Source: Chitinophaga ginsengisegetis
GTDB taxonomy: Bacteria > Bacteroidota > Bacteroidia > Chitinophagales > Chitinophagaceae
Direction: 5' to 3'
DNA: 64,000 bases
Assembly (NCBI RefSeq): GCF_900168065.1
Contig: NZ_FUZZ01000001.1
Location: forward strand, 3,158,623-3,222,622
Part shown: positions 1 through 8,711 of the stretch, piece by piece
Layout: each line of letters begins with the position of its first letter
Numbering within the stretch: the first letter of the stretch is position 1
Notes under the pieces: model-generated
Told to the model about the DNA's origin: nothing
The model's database searches: none
Seen by the model: only the letters and a program-made list of their open reading frames with translations
Made by a program: the position numbers and the translations under genes

Positions 1-2
1 AT

Positions 3-2795
3 TACGATGGCGGCCGCGCTTTTTATACCGGTCTTGGTCATACAGAAGAATCTTATACCGACAGTCTTTTTCTGAAACACCTCGCCGGCGGTATCAAATA
101 TGCTATCGGTAAAAACCAGGTGCTCGACTACAGCGTAGCTAAAACCCTGCGTGTACCGGAAGAAGACCGCTTCACTAAAAATGTGCTCGTATCCGGTGAG
201 TTCTTTGAACCAACGGAAATGGCTATACTCCCTAACCTGGATATCCTGGTGGCGCAACGCCGCGGAGAGCTGATGCTTTATAACGCAGCAGAAAAGAAAC
301 TCTCACAGGTAGGTTTCCTCAAAGTATATCATCATACCGATGTACCAAAGGTAAATGCAGAAGAAGGTTTCCTCGGCCTTGCCGCAGACCCCGACTTTAA
401 AAACAATCACTACATCTACGCAATGTATTCACCGGTAGATACTTCCGTAAACCGTTTGTCACGTTTCAAATTTGAAAACAACAAACTGGATATGTCTTCC
501 GAAAAAGTAATCCTGCAATTCTACTCCCAACGCGATATCTGCTGCCATACCGGCGGTTCCATTGCTTTCGGACCAGGCGGATTGCTGTACTTATCCACCG
601 GCGACAACACTACGCCGTTTGATGAACCGGGACAAAAATATGTGAGCAAAGGTTATGGTCCTACTGATGACCGTCCCGGTCACCTGCAGTACGATGACCG
701 CCGCGGATCAGCCAACACCAATGACCTGCGTGGAAAGATCATCCGCATCAAGGTTGAAGCTGATGGCTCCTATACTATTCCGGATGGTAACCTGTTCCCG
801 AAAGGCACCAAAGGCACCCGTCCTGAAATTTATGCAATGGGTACACGTAATCCTTACCGGATGTCGGTAGACCAGAAAACAGGATATGTATATTGGGGAG
901 AAGTAGGGCCGGATGCCAACAACGACGACTCCCTGCGGGGGCCGAGAGGATACGATGAAATAAACCAGGCGAAAAAGCCCGGGTTCTTCGGTTACCCGAT
1001 GTTTATTGCCAACAATAAACCATACCGTCAATACAATTACGAAACAGGTGAAAGCGGTCCTTATTTCGATCCGCTGAAACCAATCAATGATTCCCGCAAC
1101 AACACCGGTTTGAAAGAGTTGCCACCGGCTACTCCCGCCTTCATCTGGTATCCATATGCAAAATCAGACGAGTTCCCGATTGTAGGCAGCGGTGGCCGTA
1201 ACGCAGAAGCGGGCCCGATTTACCACAGCGAATTTTATCCGAAAGAAACCCGTTTCCCGGATTACTATAACGATAAACTGTTTATCTACGACTGGATCCG
1301 TGGATGGGTAATGGCCGTAACAATGGACAAAAACGGTAACTTCTCCAAAATGGAAAAGTTTATACCCAACACCAAACTGAATGCTCCCATCGATATGGAA
1401 ATGGGTCCTGACGGCCGTTTGTATATCCTCGAATATGGTAACGGATGGTTTAGCAAAAACGCAGATGCAGGGCTTTCCCGCATTGACTTCAATGGCGGCA
1501 ACCGCGCGCCTGTAGCCAATATCCATGCTACGCGCACTACCGGCGGCTTACCATTTAAAGTGAAATTAACCGCAGAAGGATCTAAAGATCCTGACGGCGA
1601 TAAACTCACTTATCTCTGGAATTTTGGCAATGGCACAAAGAAAGAAACCACTGAACCTACGGTAGAATATACCTACAGCGCCGCCGGCGAATACCCTGTA
1701 TTTGTAGAAGTGGCAGATGATAAAGGCGCCAAAACAAAGAGTAAATCCATTGATCTGTACGCCGGTAATGAAACGCCTGATGTAAAGATCAATATCACCG
1801 GTAACCAGATGTTCTACTTCCCGGGCAAACCCGTGCAGTATACAGTTAATATCTCCGATAAGGAAGATGGCAACTCGGCAGATGGTAAACTGGATGCCAA
1901 TAACATTTTTGTAAAGGCGGATTATGTGGAAGGACGTGATAAAGCAGCGCAACCACAGGGCCACCAGATTATTACCGGCGCTATTGCAGGTAAAAATATC
2001 ATGGAGGTATCTGATTGTAAAACCTGCCACAAGCCGGATGAAAAATCTATCGGACCTTCCTTCAAACAAATAACAGAAAAGTACAAAGACGATCCTGCTG
2101 CTCCTGAAATGCTCGCTAAAAAGATCATCAACGGCGGTGGCGGCGTATGGGGTGAAACCGCTATGTCGGCGCATCCGGGCATCTCTCAGGGTGAAGCCAA
2201 ACAGCTGGTAGAATATATTTATTCTATCGGTGGTAATGCACCTAAAGTGCCTTCACTGCCTGTAAACGGCAGCATCAACCCAACACTGGGTGGTGAAGCA
2301 AAAGACAACGGCGTGTTGTACCTCCTGGCCAGCTATACTGATAAAGGTGGTCCTGGTATTAAACCTATCACCGGAACTGCGGCTGCAGAACTGCTCAGCC
2401 CTAAACTGGCAGCAGCAGATTTCAGCAAAGCTGATGGCATGGCAGTATTCGCTGTAAATGGTACGAAGTTCCTCATCCCTTCCAACACAGCTGGATGGGC
2501 CACTTATAACAACCTGGATCTGACCGGCGTAAGCGGCATAGAACTCGCTTATATGGTACAGGAAACACCACAATCCGGCTATATAGTGGAAGCATTCCTG
2601 GATGATGCCAACGGTACCCGCCTGGGTGAAGTAACCATTGGTCCGGGTGCACAGCCAAAAGCTCCGAACAAGGTAAACTTCAACTTTACCCCGGTAGCAG
2701 ACAGCAAGAAACACAACCTGTATTTCCGCTACAAAGCAATTGATGCGGCACAAAAAGTACAGTTGGGTATCGTGTCATTTACCCTGCATCCATAA
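3..2795 (+). CDS. ThuA / sugar dehydrogenase / PKD / cytochrome c fusion protein (5' end outside window)
   Basis: The reading frame is open from the first bases of the window, so this is the C-terminal part of a larger protein. The first ~38 visible residues (GGRAFYTGLGH..., LAGGIKYAIG) match the end of a ThuA-like domain. They are followed by a glucose/sorbosone dehydrogenase-type beta-propeller (about visible residues 65-495, with GLAADP, FGPGG and GTRNPYRM motifs), a PKD domain (about 500-590, SKDPDGDKLTYLW), a class I cytochrome c domain with the haem motif CKTCH near 671 and a later Met before SAHP as probable axial ligand, and a C-terminal beta domain like carbohydrate-binding modules. 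Such proteins are periplasmic or surface PQQ-type sugar oxidases that could pass electrons to their own haem. Substrate unknown. A hairpin terminator follows, so it ends a transcript. A GTG at 120 is not the true start. Confidence 0.9.
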   Translation, partial: YDGGRAFYTGLGHTEESYTDSLFLKHLAGGIKYAIGKNQVLDYSVAKTLRVPEEDRFTKNVLVSGEFFEPTEMAILPNLDILVAQRRGELMLYNAAEKKLSQVGFLKVYHHTDVPKVNAEEGFLGLAADPDFKNNHYIYAMYSPVDTSVNRLSRFKFENNKLDMSSEKVILQFYSQRDICCHTGGSIAFGPGGLLYLSTGDNTTPFDEPGQKYVSKGYGPTDDRPGHLQYDDRRGSANTNDLRGKIIRIKVEADGSYTIPDGNLFPKGTKGTRPEIYAMGTRNPYRMSVDQKTGYVYWGEVGPDANNDDSLRGPRGYDEINQAKKPGFFGYPMFIANNKPYRQYNYETGESGPYFDPLKPINDSRNNTGLKELPPATPAFIWYPYAKSDEFPIVGSGGRNAEAGPIYHSEFYPKETRFPDYYNDKLFIYDWIRGWVMAVTMDKNGNFSKMEKFIPNTKLNAPIDMEMGPDGRLYILEYGNGWFSKNADAGLSRIDFNGGNRAPVANIHATRTTGGLPFKVKLTAEGSKDPDGDKLTYLWNFGNGTKKETTEPTVEYTYSAAGEYPVFVEVADDKGAKTKSKSIDLYAGNETPDVKINITGNQMFYFPGKPVQYTVNISDKEDGNSADGKLDANNIFVKADYVEGRDKAAQPQGHQIITGAIAGKNIMEVSDCKTCHKPDEKSIGPSFKQITEKYKDDPAAPEMLAKKIINGGGGVWGETAMSAHPGISQGEAKQLVEYIYSIGGNAPKVPSLPVNGSINPTLGGEAKDNGVLYLLASYTDKGGPGIKPITGTAAAELLSPKLAAADFSKADGMAVFAVNGTKFLIPSNTAGWATYNNLDLTGVSGIELAYMVQETPQSGYIVEAFLDDANGTRLGEVTIGPGAQPKAPNKVNFNFTPVADSKKHNLYFRYKAIDAAQKVQLGIVSFTLHP

Positions 2796-2817
2796 TAATT
2801 AATTCTTTATAAAAAAG

Positions 2818-2858
2818 AAAAGGGGAGCTCTGTAAAAAGAGTTCCCCTTTCTTTTTAT
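2818..2858 (+). terminator. Rho-independent terminator after the sugar dehydrogenase fusion gene
   Basis: GGGGAGCTC pairs with GAGTTCCCC (one G-T pair) around an 8-nt loop. An A-run precedes the stem and a T-rich stretch (TTTCTTTTTAT) follows it, so it could stop transcription from either side. It lies between the fusion gene and the converging GNAT gene. Confidence 0.8.
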
Positions 2859-2867
2859 AAAATAAAT

Positions 2868-3584
2868 TCACTTATGTACAGCATAATTCCTGATGGTAAA
2901 CTGCTCTCCAAACCCCATGTCCAGGTAAATACCTTTTCCCATTTGCGACGCCTGTAATGTGGCATAGCCCGCATTCAATGCTATAGATTCATTTAATACA
3001 AAAGCCATAATTTCATTGGCAAATCCTTTTCTTCTCGCCGCCGGAACCACGCCTACTCCGTGTATGCCGGCAATACCATCCTGAAGATGCAGGATAGCAG
3101 TACCGACCGGCTGCCCGTCCAGTAAAGCAAGGTAATAACGGAGACAGCTATACGTAGCCTCCAGGATTTTCTGATCAATACTGTATCCAAATGCCTGTGG
3201 ATAAATTCCCGCCCATAACGCTGCATCAGCAGGGGTATTCACCACCCGGAACAACAGCCTGTTCTCAGTGTGGAATGGCCGTTCCAGTTTTAACGACATC
3301 CCTGCCTGTTCAGAACCTTTTACCCCTCCATGCGCGATAATAATTTCTTCCCCGGTAGTATTCCAATAAGGAATTACCATTTTGCCGGAAGGAATACTAT
3401 CCAGTGCAGTTCGCATTACTTCTTCTGTAATATCTCCGTTAAACCATAATTTATTGGGCCATTCAAAGCCGGGCACACTGCACCAGCTGAAAGCAGGCCC
3501 TTCTACACAGGCGTTGAAAGGCGTACTGGCCGTACGCCACACATCAACCAGGTTGTTGATATTTGCTTTAACAATAGGATCCAT
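2868..3584 (-). CDS. GNAT family N-acetyltransferase
   Basis: About 238 residues from the ATG at 3584 (MDPIVKAN). The longer frame to 3674 would run through the terminator of the upstream gene, so the internal Met is preferred. The N-terminal half (WRTASTPFNACVEGPAFSW) resembles the non-catalytic half of two-lobed GNAT proteins. The C-terminal half carries the acetyl-CoA binding signature GVGVVPAARRKGFANEIM (V/I-x-P-x-x-R-x-x-G-x-A/G), followed by ALNAGYATLQASQMG and a final YLDMGFGEQF strand-turn. This places it among the acetyltransferases that recognise small molecules or proteins. No substrate can be read from the sequence. It is transcribed in the same direction as the two mannosidases behind it, but a terminator separates them. 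Confidence 0.85.
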   Translation of the reverse strand: MDPIVKANINNLVDVWRTASTPFNACVEGPAFSWCSVPGFEWPNKLWFNGDITEEVMRTALDSIPSGKMVIPYWNTTGEEIIIAHGGVKGSEQAGMSLKLERPFHTENRLLFRVVNTPADAALWAGIYPQAFGYSIDQKILEATYSCLRYYLALLDGQPVGTAILHLQDGIAGIHGVGVVPAARRKGFANEIMAFVLNESIALNAGYATLQASQMGKGIYLDMGFGEQFTIRNYAVHK

Positions 3585-3624
3585 TTTGTTATTTATTACA
3601 ACCAAGATAGGAATATGCCGGCAT

Positions 3625-3656
3625 AAAAAAGGCTGCTTCCGTAATCGGAAACAGCC
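3625..3656 (-). terminator. Terminator of the GH92 gene at 3680
   Basis: On the minus strand GGCTGTTTCCG, ATTA loop, CGGAAGCAGCC (one G-T pair) is followed directly by TTTTTT. It is 24 nt past the stop of the mannosidase gene and just ahead of the GNAT start. Confidence 0.85.
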
Positions 3657-3679
3657 AGTTGTCTGATTGGGCATTCTTG

Positions 3680-5962
3680 TTATTTCTTTGGTTTGGCGCT
3701 CATATAAAAAGTGATGGTGCCGCCATTCATAATATCTGCATGTGTGATATACAACCGGTTCAATGGCGCACCATTGAGCAGTACCTTTTGCACATACACA
3801 TTTTTATCGCTTTGATTTTTTACATCCACCACAAAGGTTTTACCGTTTTCCAGCTGCAGCGTTGCCTTATCAATAGCCGGACTGCCCAGCGAATACTGGT
3901 CGGAACCAGGACAAACCGGGTAAAAGCCCAGCGTGGTGAAAATGTACCAGGCACTCATTTGTCCGCAGTCGTCGTTACCACCAAGACCATCAGGACCTGG
4001 GCGGTACATCTTTTTCAGGATCATGCGTACACGTTCCTGCGTTTTCCACGGATAGCCGGTCCAGTTATACAGGTAGGCCACATGATGCGAAGGCTCGTTA
4101 CCATGCACGTAGTTACCGATAATACCATCGCGGGTGATATCTTCTGTTTCAGCAAAAAATTTATCGGGCAATTCCATAGTAAACAGTGAATCGAGGTGAG
4201 TGGTAAATTGTTTCTTACCGCCCATCATGGCAATCATTTCATCGGGATAATGAGGCACGTATAAACTATAGTTCCAGGCATTCCCTTCAATAAAGCCCTG
4301 GTCGTGTGTTTGCAGCGCATCAAAGTTAGCCTTGAAAGTACCGTCATTCAGTTTGGGACGCATGAAACCGGTATTGGAATCGTATACATTCTTATAGTTC
4401 AGCGAACGTTTAATAAACTCCTCATAGAGATCTGTTCTTCCCAACTTCTTTGCCACCTGTGCAATGCACCAGTCGTCATATGCATATTCAAGTGTTTTCG
4501 AAACAGAGGAACCATTTTTATCTTCCGGTATATAGCCCCTGTCGATGTAGTATTCCAGCCCATCGTAGGTGCGGTGCCGTGCAGTGGTTACGCACGCATC
4601 CAGTGCTTTGTTTACATCAAAGGGCGTATTGCCTTTCATGATGGCATCCGCAATAACGGATACGCTGTGATAGCCGATCATGCACCAGTTTTCATTGGCA
4701 TAGTGCGACCAGATAGGCAGCATATGTTGTGCGCTTTGTTCGTAGTGGTTCAGCATCGACTGGATCATATCAGCGTTGCGTTTCGGCTGGATCACATTAA
4801 ACAGCGGGTGCAATGCGCGGTAAGTATCCCAGAGGGAGAAAGTAGTATAATTCGTATATCCGTTGGCGGTATGAATGTTCATATCCAGTCCGCGGTAGGC
4901 TCCGTCCACATCCATGTAGGTAGTTGGATTAATGAACGCGTGGTACATGGCGGTGTAGAAGTTTTCCTTCTCTTCGCGGCTTTTTGATTCAATGTGAATT
5001 TTGTTCAGCTCTTTAGTCCACAGTGCCTGTCCGTCGCGTTTTACCTGGTCGAAATCCCAACCCGGAATTTCTGCGCGCAGGTTTTTCAGGGCGCCTTCGG
5101 TGCTCACCGGCGATAAGGCAAATTTAATTTTGATCTTTTCGCCGGGTGCTGTTTTAAAATCGAAATAAGCACGGATCTGTTTGCCTGCCATTTCGGGGAA
5201 GTTCTTCGACTGGTCAAACTTTCTCCAGAAGCCTTTGTACACGTCTTTCGCATAGTTCTGATGCCCGTATTGTACAAATGGTTTGGAGAAGGTCATTGCA
5301 AAATATTCTATTCTCGTACGTGCCCAACCGTTAGTTTGGCGAAACCCGGTGATCAGGGTATCATTTTCTACCCGGATGAAGGTCCACACGTTTTTATTGT
5401 CGTAGTTGTAAATGCCGGACATCATATCAAGAATGATGTGCGCCTGGTCTGTACCGGGAAAAGTATACTGGTGAAATCCCACGCGGTTGGAGGCGGTGAG
5501 TTCTGCGAGGATGTTATCATCTTCCAGTTTCACTTTATAATAAGCGGGTTCCGCTACTTCAGTGCTATGGGAAAATGTGGATCTGTAGCCACTTTCAGGA
5601 TGATCTGCCGTACCGGGATTTAATTGCAGGGCGCCTACGGTAGGCATGATTAAAAAATCGCCCAGATCGGAGTGGCCGGTACCGCTGAAGTGGGTATGGC
5701 TGAAGCCAACGATCGTTTTATCTTCATACTGGTAACCCGCGCAATACTTATATACATCGGGGTTATACTTCCCGTTCATTTCATAAGGAATAGTATCGGT
5801 TTCAGGACTAAGCTGCACCATACCAAAAGGTACGGTGGCGCCGGGATAGGTGTGTCCCATCCGTTGTGTGCCGGTAATCGGCTTCACATATTGTATTACG
5901 TTTTCCTGTGCCATTGCGCACAGGGACGGAAAGAAGAGTAAAGGTAAAAGTAGTTTTCTCAT
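3680..5962 (-). CDS. Secreted glycoside hydrolase family 92 (alpha-mannosidase)
   Basis: A 760-residue protein with an N-terminal signal peptide (LLLPLLFFPSLCAMAQ) and the full-length GH92 layout. An N-terminal beta-sandwich starts at the VKPITGT and HTYPGATVPFGMVQLSP motifs. The (alpha/alpha)6 catalytic domain carries TLEYAYDDW, EGNAWNYS near residue 560 and GGNDDCGQMSAWY near 662-673, which hold the family's acid/base and calcium-site residues. GH92 enzymes are calcium-dependent exo-acting inverting alpha-mannosidases that trim alpha-1,2/1,3/1,4/1,6-mannose from N-glycans and yeast mannan. The linkage cannot be read here. A second GH92 gene lies 231 nt upstream on the same strand, and a LacI regulator lies beyond it, so the group is probably one mannose-glycan locus. 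The inverted-repeat element at 5983-6108 sits directly before the start codon. Confidence 0.93.
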   Translation of the reverse strand: MRKLLLPLLFFPSLCAMAQENVIQYVKPITGTQRMGHTYPGATVPFGMVQLSPETDTIPYEMNGKYNPDVYKYCAGYQYEDKTIVGFSHTHFSGTGHSDLGDFLIMPTVGALQLNPGTADHPESGYRSTFSHSTEVAEPAYYKVKLEDDNILAELTASNRVGFHQYTFPGTDQAHIILDMMSGIYNYDNKNVWTFIRVENDTLITGFRQTNGWARTRIEYFAMTFSKPFVQYGHQNYAKDVYKGFWRKFDQSKNFPEMAGKQIRAYFDFKTAPGEKIKIKFALSPVSTEGALKNLRAEIPGWDFDQVKRDGQALWTKELNKIHIESKSREEKENFYTAMYHAFINPTTYMDVDGAYRGLDMNIHTANGYTNYTTFSLWDTYRALHPLFNVIQPKRNADMIQSMLNHYEQSAQHMLPIWSHYANENWCMIGYHSVSVIADAIMKGNTPFDVNKALDACVTTARHRTYDGLEYYIDRGYIPEDKNGSSVSKTLEYAYDDWCIAQVAKKLGRTDLYEEFIKRSLNYKNVYDSNTGFMRPKLNDGTFKANFDALQTHDQGFIEGNAWNYSLYVPHYPDEMIAMMGGKKQFTTHLDSLFTMELPDKFFAETEDITRDGIIGNYVHGNEPSHHVAYLYNWTGYPWKTQERVRMILKKMYRPGPDGLGGNDDCGQMSAWYIFTTLGFYPVCPGSDQYSLGSPAIDKATLQLENGKTFVVDVKNQSDKNVYVQKVLLNGAPLNRLYITHADIMNGGTITFYMSAKPKK

Positions 5963-5982
5963 GGCGGCTGATTTTATTGGAT

Positions 5983-6108
5983 GTTGTCTTACTCAGGATT
6001 AAACTGATTAAACTGATTTCGCTGATATCTTTTAAATCTTTTTATAGAATTTTTAAAAATCTTTTAAAATCAAAAGAAAAATATCAGTTTAATCCTGAGT
6101 AAGACAAC
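5983..6108. repeat. Intergenic inverted-repeat element with 26-bp perfect arms
   Basis: The left arm 5983-6008 (starting GTTGTCTTACTCAGGATT) and right arm 6083-6108 are perfect reverse complements over 26 bp, around a 74-nt A+T-rich centre. CTGATAT near 6022 could pair with ATATCAG at 6081 as an alternative fold. The arm shares TTGTCTT, CAGGATTA and CTGATTAA, in that order, with the arms of the composite repeat at 17034-17278, so the two are probably related. It lies between the two GH92 genes, just 20 nt from the start of the downstream one. Confidence 0.85.
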
Positions 6109-6129
6109 CTCCGCGTAAGAAATTTGATA

Positions 6130-6149
6130 CATCCCGAAGAGTCGGGATG
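6130..6149. repeat. 8-bp hairpin CATCCCGA/TCGGGATG
   Basis: CATCCCGA and TCGGGATG form a perfect 8-bp stem with a 4-nt loop, 45-64 nt past the stop codon of the GH92 gene at 6194. There is no T-tract on the minus strand, so a classical terminator is doubtful. It may be an RNA 3'-end stem or a short REP-like palindrome. Confidence 0.5.
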
Positions 6150-6193
6150 AAATATTTCAGTGAACAATGAAAATCGTTTACAGGTAATATGTG

Positions 6194-8488
6194 TTATTTA
6201 TTCGCTGTTGCTGAAAAGGAATATGGATAAGCCGCAGGCTCGGTTCCTCTTGATTTCTCAGGAGTAGCGCCCATTTTGAATTCCAGGGTACCGCCTTTCT
6301 GCAGGTCCTGGTGGCTGATCCAGTTCTTTGAATAAGGCTGTCCGTTTAAGGATGCCTTTTGCACATACAGGTTCGTGTCGCTGTTGCCCGGCGCGTTGAT
6401 CACCATTTTCTTACCATCTTCGAAAGTCATGGTGAGTTTGGAGAAGAGTGGTGTACCCAGTACATATTGTTGGGTACCCGGACAAACAGGATAGAAGCCC
6501 ATTGCAGAGAACACGTACCAGGCGCTGGTTTGACCGTTGTCTTCATCGCCACAATATCCATCCGGAGTGGCTTTGTACAAACGGCTCATTACCTGGCGGA
6601 TCCAGTATTGTGTTTTCCAGGGCTGGTCTGCATAGTTATACAGATAGATCATGTGCTGAATGGGCTGGTTGCCGTGAGCATACTGTCCCATGTTCATGAT
6701 CTGCATTTCGCGTATTTCGTGGATAACGGTGCCGTAATAGCTTTCATCAAATACCGGTGGCATGTTGAAAACAGAATCCAGCATCTTGGCAAACATGTCG
6801 CGGCCACCCATCAGTTTGGCCAACCCTTGTACATCATGGAATACAGACCAGGTATAGTGCCAGCTGTTTCCTTCTGTAAAGGCGTCGCCCCATTTGAATG
6901 GATTGAATGGTGTCTGGAATTTACCATCCTTGTTTTTTCCACGCATCAGTTTTGTTTCCGGATCAAAGAGATTGCGGTAGTTCTGGGAGCGTTTTTCAAA
7001 AAGATCGATTTCGCTTTTCGGACGGTTCAGTGCTTTTGCCAGCTGGTAAATGGTGAAGTCGTCGTATGCGTATTCCAGGGTACGCGCGGCGTTTTCATTT
7101 ACTTCCACATCGTAAGGCACATAGCCGAGCGTGTTGTAATACTTAACACCCAGGCGGCCTACAGAGCTGAGCGGACCTTCGTTTTCCGTATTCTTCAGAA
7201 TAGCTTTATAGAGGTTATTGATATCATATCCGCGGATACCTTTTAAATAGGCGTCGGCGATCAGTGATGCGGAGTTGGAACCTACCATACAGTCGCGGTG
7301 ACCGGGGCTTGCCCACTCAGGTAACCAGCCGCTTTCATTGTAAGCGTTGGATAATCCTTCCATGATATGCGAGCTGAGTGTAGGATACATCAGGGTGAAG
7401 AAAGGATGTACCGCGCGGAAGGTATCCCAGAACCCGTTATCGGTGAACATGTAGCCTGGTAATACCTGGCCATTGAACGGGCTGTAGTGTACTATTTCGT
7501 TCTTTGCATTGATTTCATAGAACTTGCGCGGGAAGAGCATGGTGCGGTACAGGGAAGAGTAGAAGGTACTTACCTGGTCGCTGGTACCGCCTTCTATGGC
7601 CAGTCTGCCGAGTTCTTTATTCCAGCTGTCCTTTGCTTTCTTACACGTAGCGTCAAAGTTGTCCTGGCCAATTTCGCGTTGCAGGTTTAATTCTGCCTGT
7701 TCAAAGCTGATAAAAGAGGAGGCGGTTTTAATGCCTACCTTTTCGCCTTTCTTTGTTTTAAAACCAACCACGGCGCCGGTATGATCTGCCTGCAGTTCCA
7801 GCTGACCTTTCACCAGTACAGAGTCGTGCCAGATATCGGCTACGGTAAATGGTTTATCAAATTTGATAACAAAGTAGTTTTTGAAGTTGGATGGTACGCC
7901 GCCACTGTTTTTGGTGGTATACCCGATAATCTTCTTTTCGTCCGGTAATATTTTAATATAGGAACCTTTATCGAATGCGTCTACCACTATAAAAGCGCTG
8001 TCGGTGGCCGGGTAGGTAAACCGCAGCTGGGCGGCTCTTTCCGTGGGCGTAATTTCTGTGGTAACGTCCGGATCGGCGAGGTATACGCTGTAATAATATG
8101 GTTTGGCTACTTCTGATTTATGAGAAAACCAGCTGGCGCGTTTGTTCTGGTCAAACTTCACGGTACCGGTAACGGGCATAATGGCAAACTGGCCATAGTC
8201 GTTGATCCACGGTGAAGGTTGGTGCGTTTGCTTGAATCCCCTGATTTTATCAGCGGTGTATTGATACGCCCAGCCATTCCCCATCGTATTGGTTTGTGGC
8301 ATCCAGAAGTTCATACCCCAGGGCAGGGCAATGGCAGGATAGGTGTTCCCGTTTGATAAGCTCACTTTGGAATCAGTGCCCATCAGGGTATTTACCCATT
8401 CCGCCGGCTCAGCAACTTTATTTACCGTTTGGCTGTGTGCACCATGCAGGCATAATAAAGCGGCTGCTAACAGTCCAACTTTTTTCAT
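6194..8488 (-). CDS. Secreted glycoside hydrolase family 92 (alpha-mannosidase)
   Basis: A 764-residue protein with a signal peptide (VGLLAAALLCLHGAHSQ) and the GH92 fold. N-terminal motifs are NTYPAIALPWGMNFW and FKQTHQPSPWINDYG. The catalytic domain has TLEYAYDDF, EGNSWHYTW and CGDEDNGQTSAWYVFSAMG, with GNQPIQHMIYLYNY between them. It differs clearly from the neighbour at 3680 (GDEDNGQ against GNDDCGQ, NQPIQH against NEPSHH). The pair is therefore not a recent duplication, and the two may cut different mannose linkages. A palindromic candidate LacI operator lies about 45 nt upstream, and the LacI gene is next on the same strand. The start ATG is followed at once by a normal signal peptide. 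Confidence 0.93.
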   Translation of the reverse strand: MKKVGLLAAALLCLHGAHSQTVNKVAEPAEWVNTLMGTDSKVSLSNGNTYPAIALPWGMNFWMPQTNTMGNGWAYQYTADKIRGFKQTHQPSPWINDYGQFAIMPVTGTVKFDQNKRASWFSHKSEVAKPYYYSVYLADPDVTTEITPTERAAQLRFTYPATDSAFIVVDAFDKGSYIKILPDEKKIIGYTTKNSGGVPSNFKNYFVIKFDKPFTVADIWHDSVLVKGQLELQADHTGAVVGFKTKKGEKVGIKTASSFISFEQAELNLQREIGQDNFDATCKKAKDSWNKELGRLAIEGGTSDQVSTFYSSLYRTMLFPRKFYEINAKNEIVHYSPFNGQVLPGYMFTDNGFWDTFRAVHPFFTLMYPTLSSHIMEGLSNAYNESGWLPEWASPGHRDCMVGSNSASLIADAYLKGIRGYDINNLYKAILKNTENEGPLSSVGRLGVKYYNTLGYVPYDVEVNENAARTLEYAYDDFTIYQLAKALNRPKSEIDLFEKRSQNYRNLFDPETKLMRGKNKDGKFQTPFNPFKWGDAFTEGNSWHYTWSVFHDVQGLAKLMGGRDMFAKMLDSVFNMPPVFDESYYGTVIHEIREMQIMNMGQYAHGNQPIQHMIYLYNYADQPWKTQYWIRQVMSRLYKATPDGYCGDEDNGQTSAWYVFSAMGFYPVCPGTQQYVLGTPLFSKLTMTFEDGKKMVINAPGNSDTNLYVQKASLNGQPYSKNWISHQDLQKGGTLEFKMGATPEKSRGTEPAAYPYSFSATANK

Positions 8489-8532
8489 GAATTAGATATT
8501 ATATACAACAAAAATGATCCTTTTGGTCAATG

Positions 8533-8550
8533 TCACACTCCGGGGTGTGA
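8533..8550. promoter_or_regulatory. Candidate LacI-type operator upstream of the GH92 gene
   Basis: TCACACTCCGGGGTGTGA is 16/18 palindromic with a CCGG centre, the size and symmetry expected of a LacI/GalR-family operator. It is 45 nt from the start codon of the 6194-8488 mannosidase and downstream of the LacI gene. On the minus strand TATCTTCA, a poor match to the Bacteroidota -7 box TAnnTTTG, overlaps its edge. Binding is inferred from position and symmetry only. Confidence 0.5.
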
Positions 8551-8594
8551 AGATACCGTGAAATTTTTACAAAATCGATTTAGCACAGGCATAG

Positions 8595-8615
8595 AAAAAA
8601 AAGATTCAGCGAATC
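8595..8615 (-). terminator. Weak terminator after the LacI gene
   Basis: On the minus strand GATTC-GCT-GAATC is followed by eight T residues. The stem is only 5 bp, but the T-run is long. It lies about 100 nt past the LacI stop codon and ahead of the mannosidase operator. Confidence 0.5.
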
Positions 8616-8711
8616 CTTTCCTCTTAAACTACAATAGCCAATTCTAAAAGTATAAATATTTTTCCAGCATTTGCAAGTATTTAACGCTTTTTTTACAAGT
8701 GGTAGCGGTGT

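Noticed and set aside
4304..4987. 227-residue plus-strand ORF inside the GH92 gene
   Set aside because: Antisense of a conserved catalytic domain; no start site or motif of its own.
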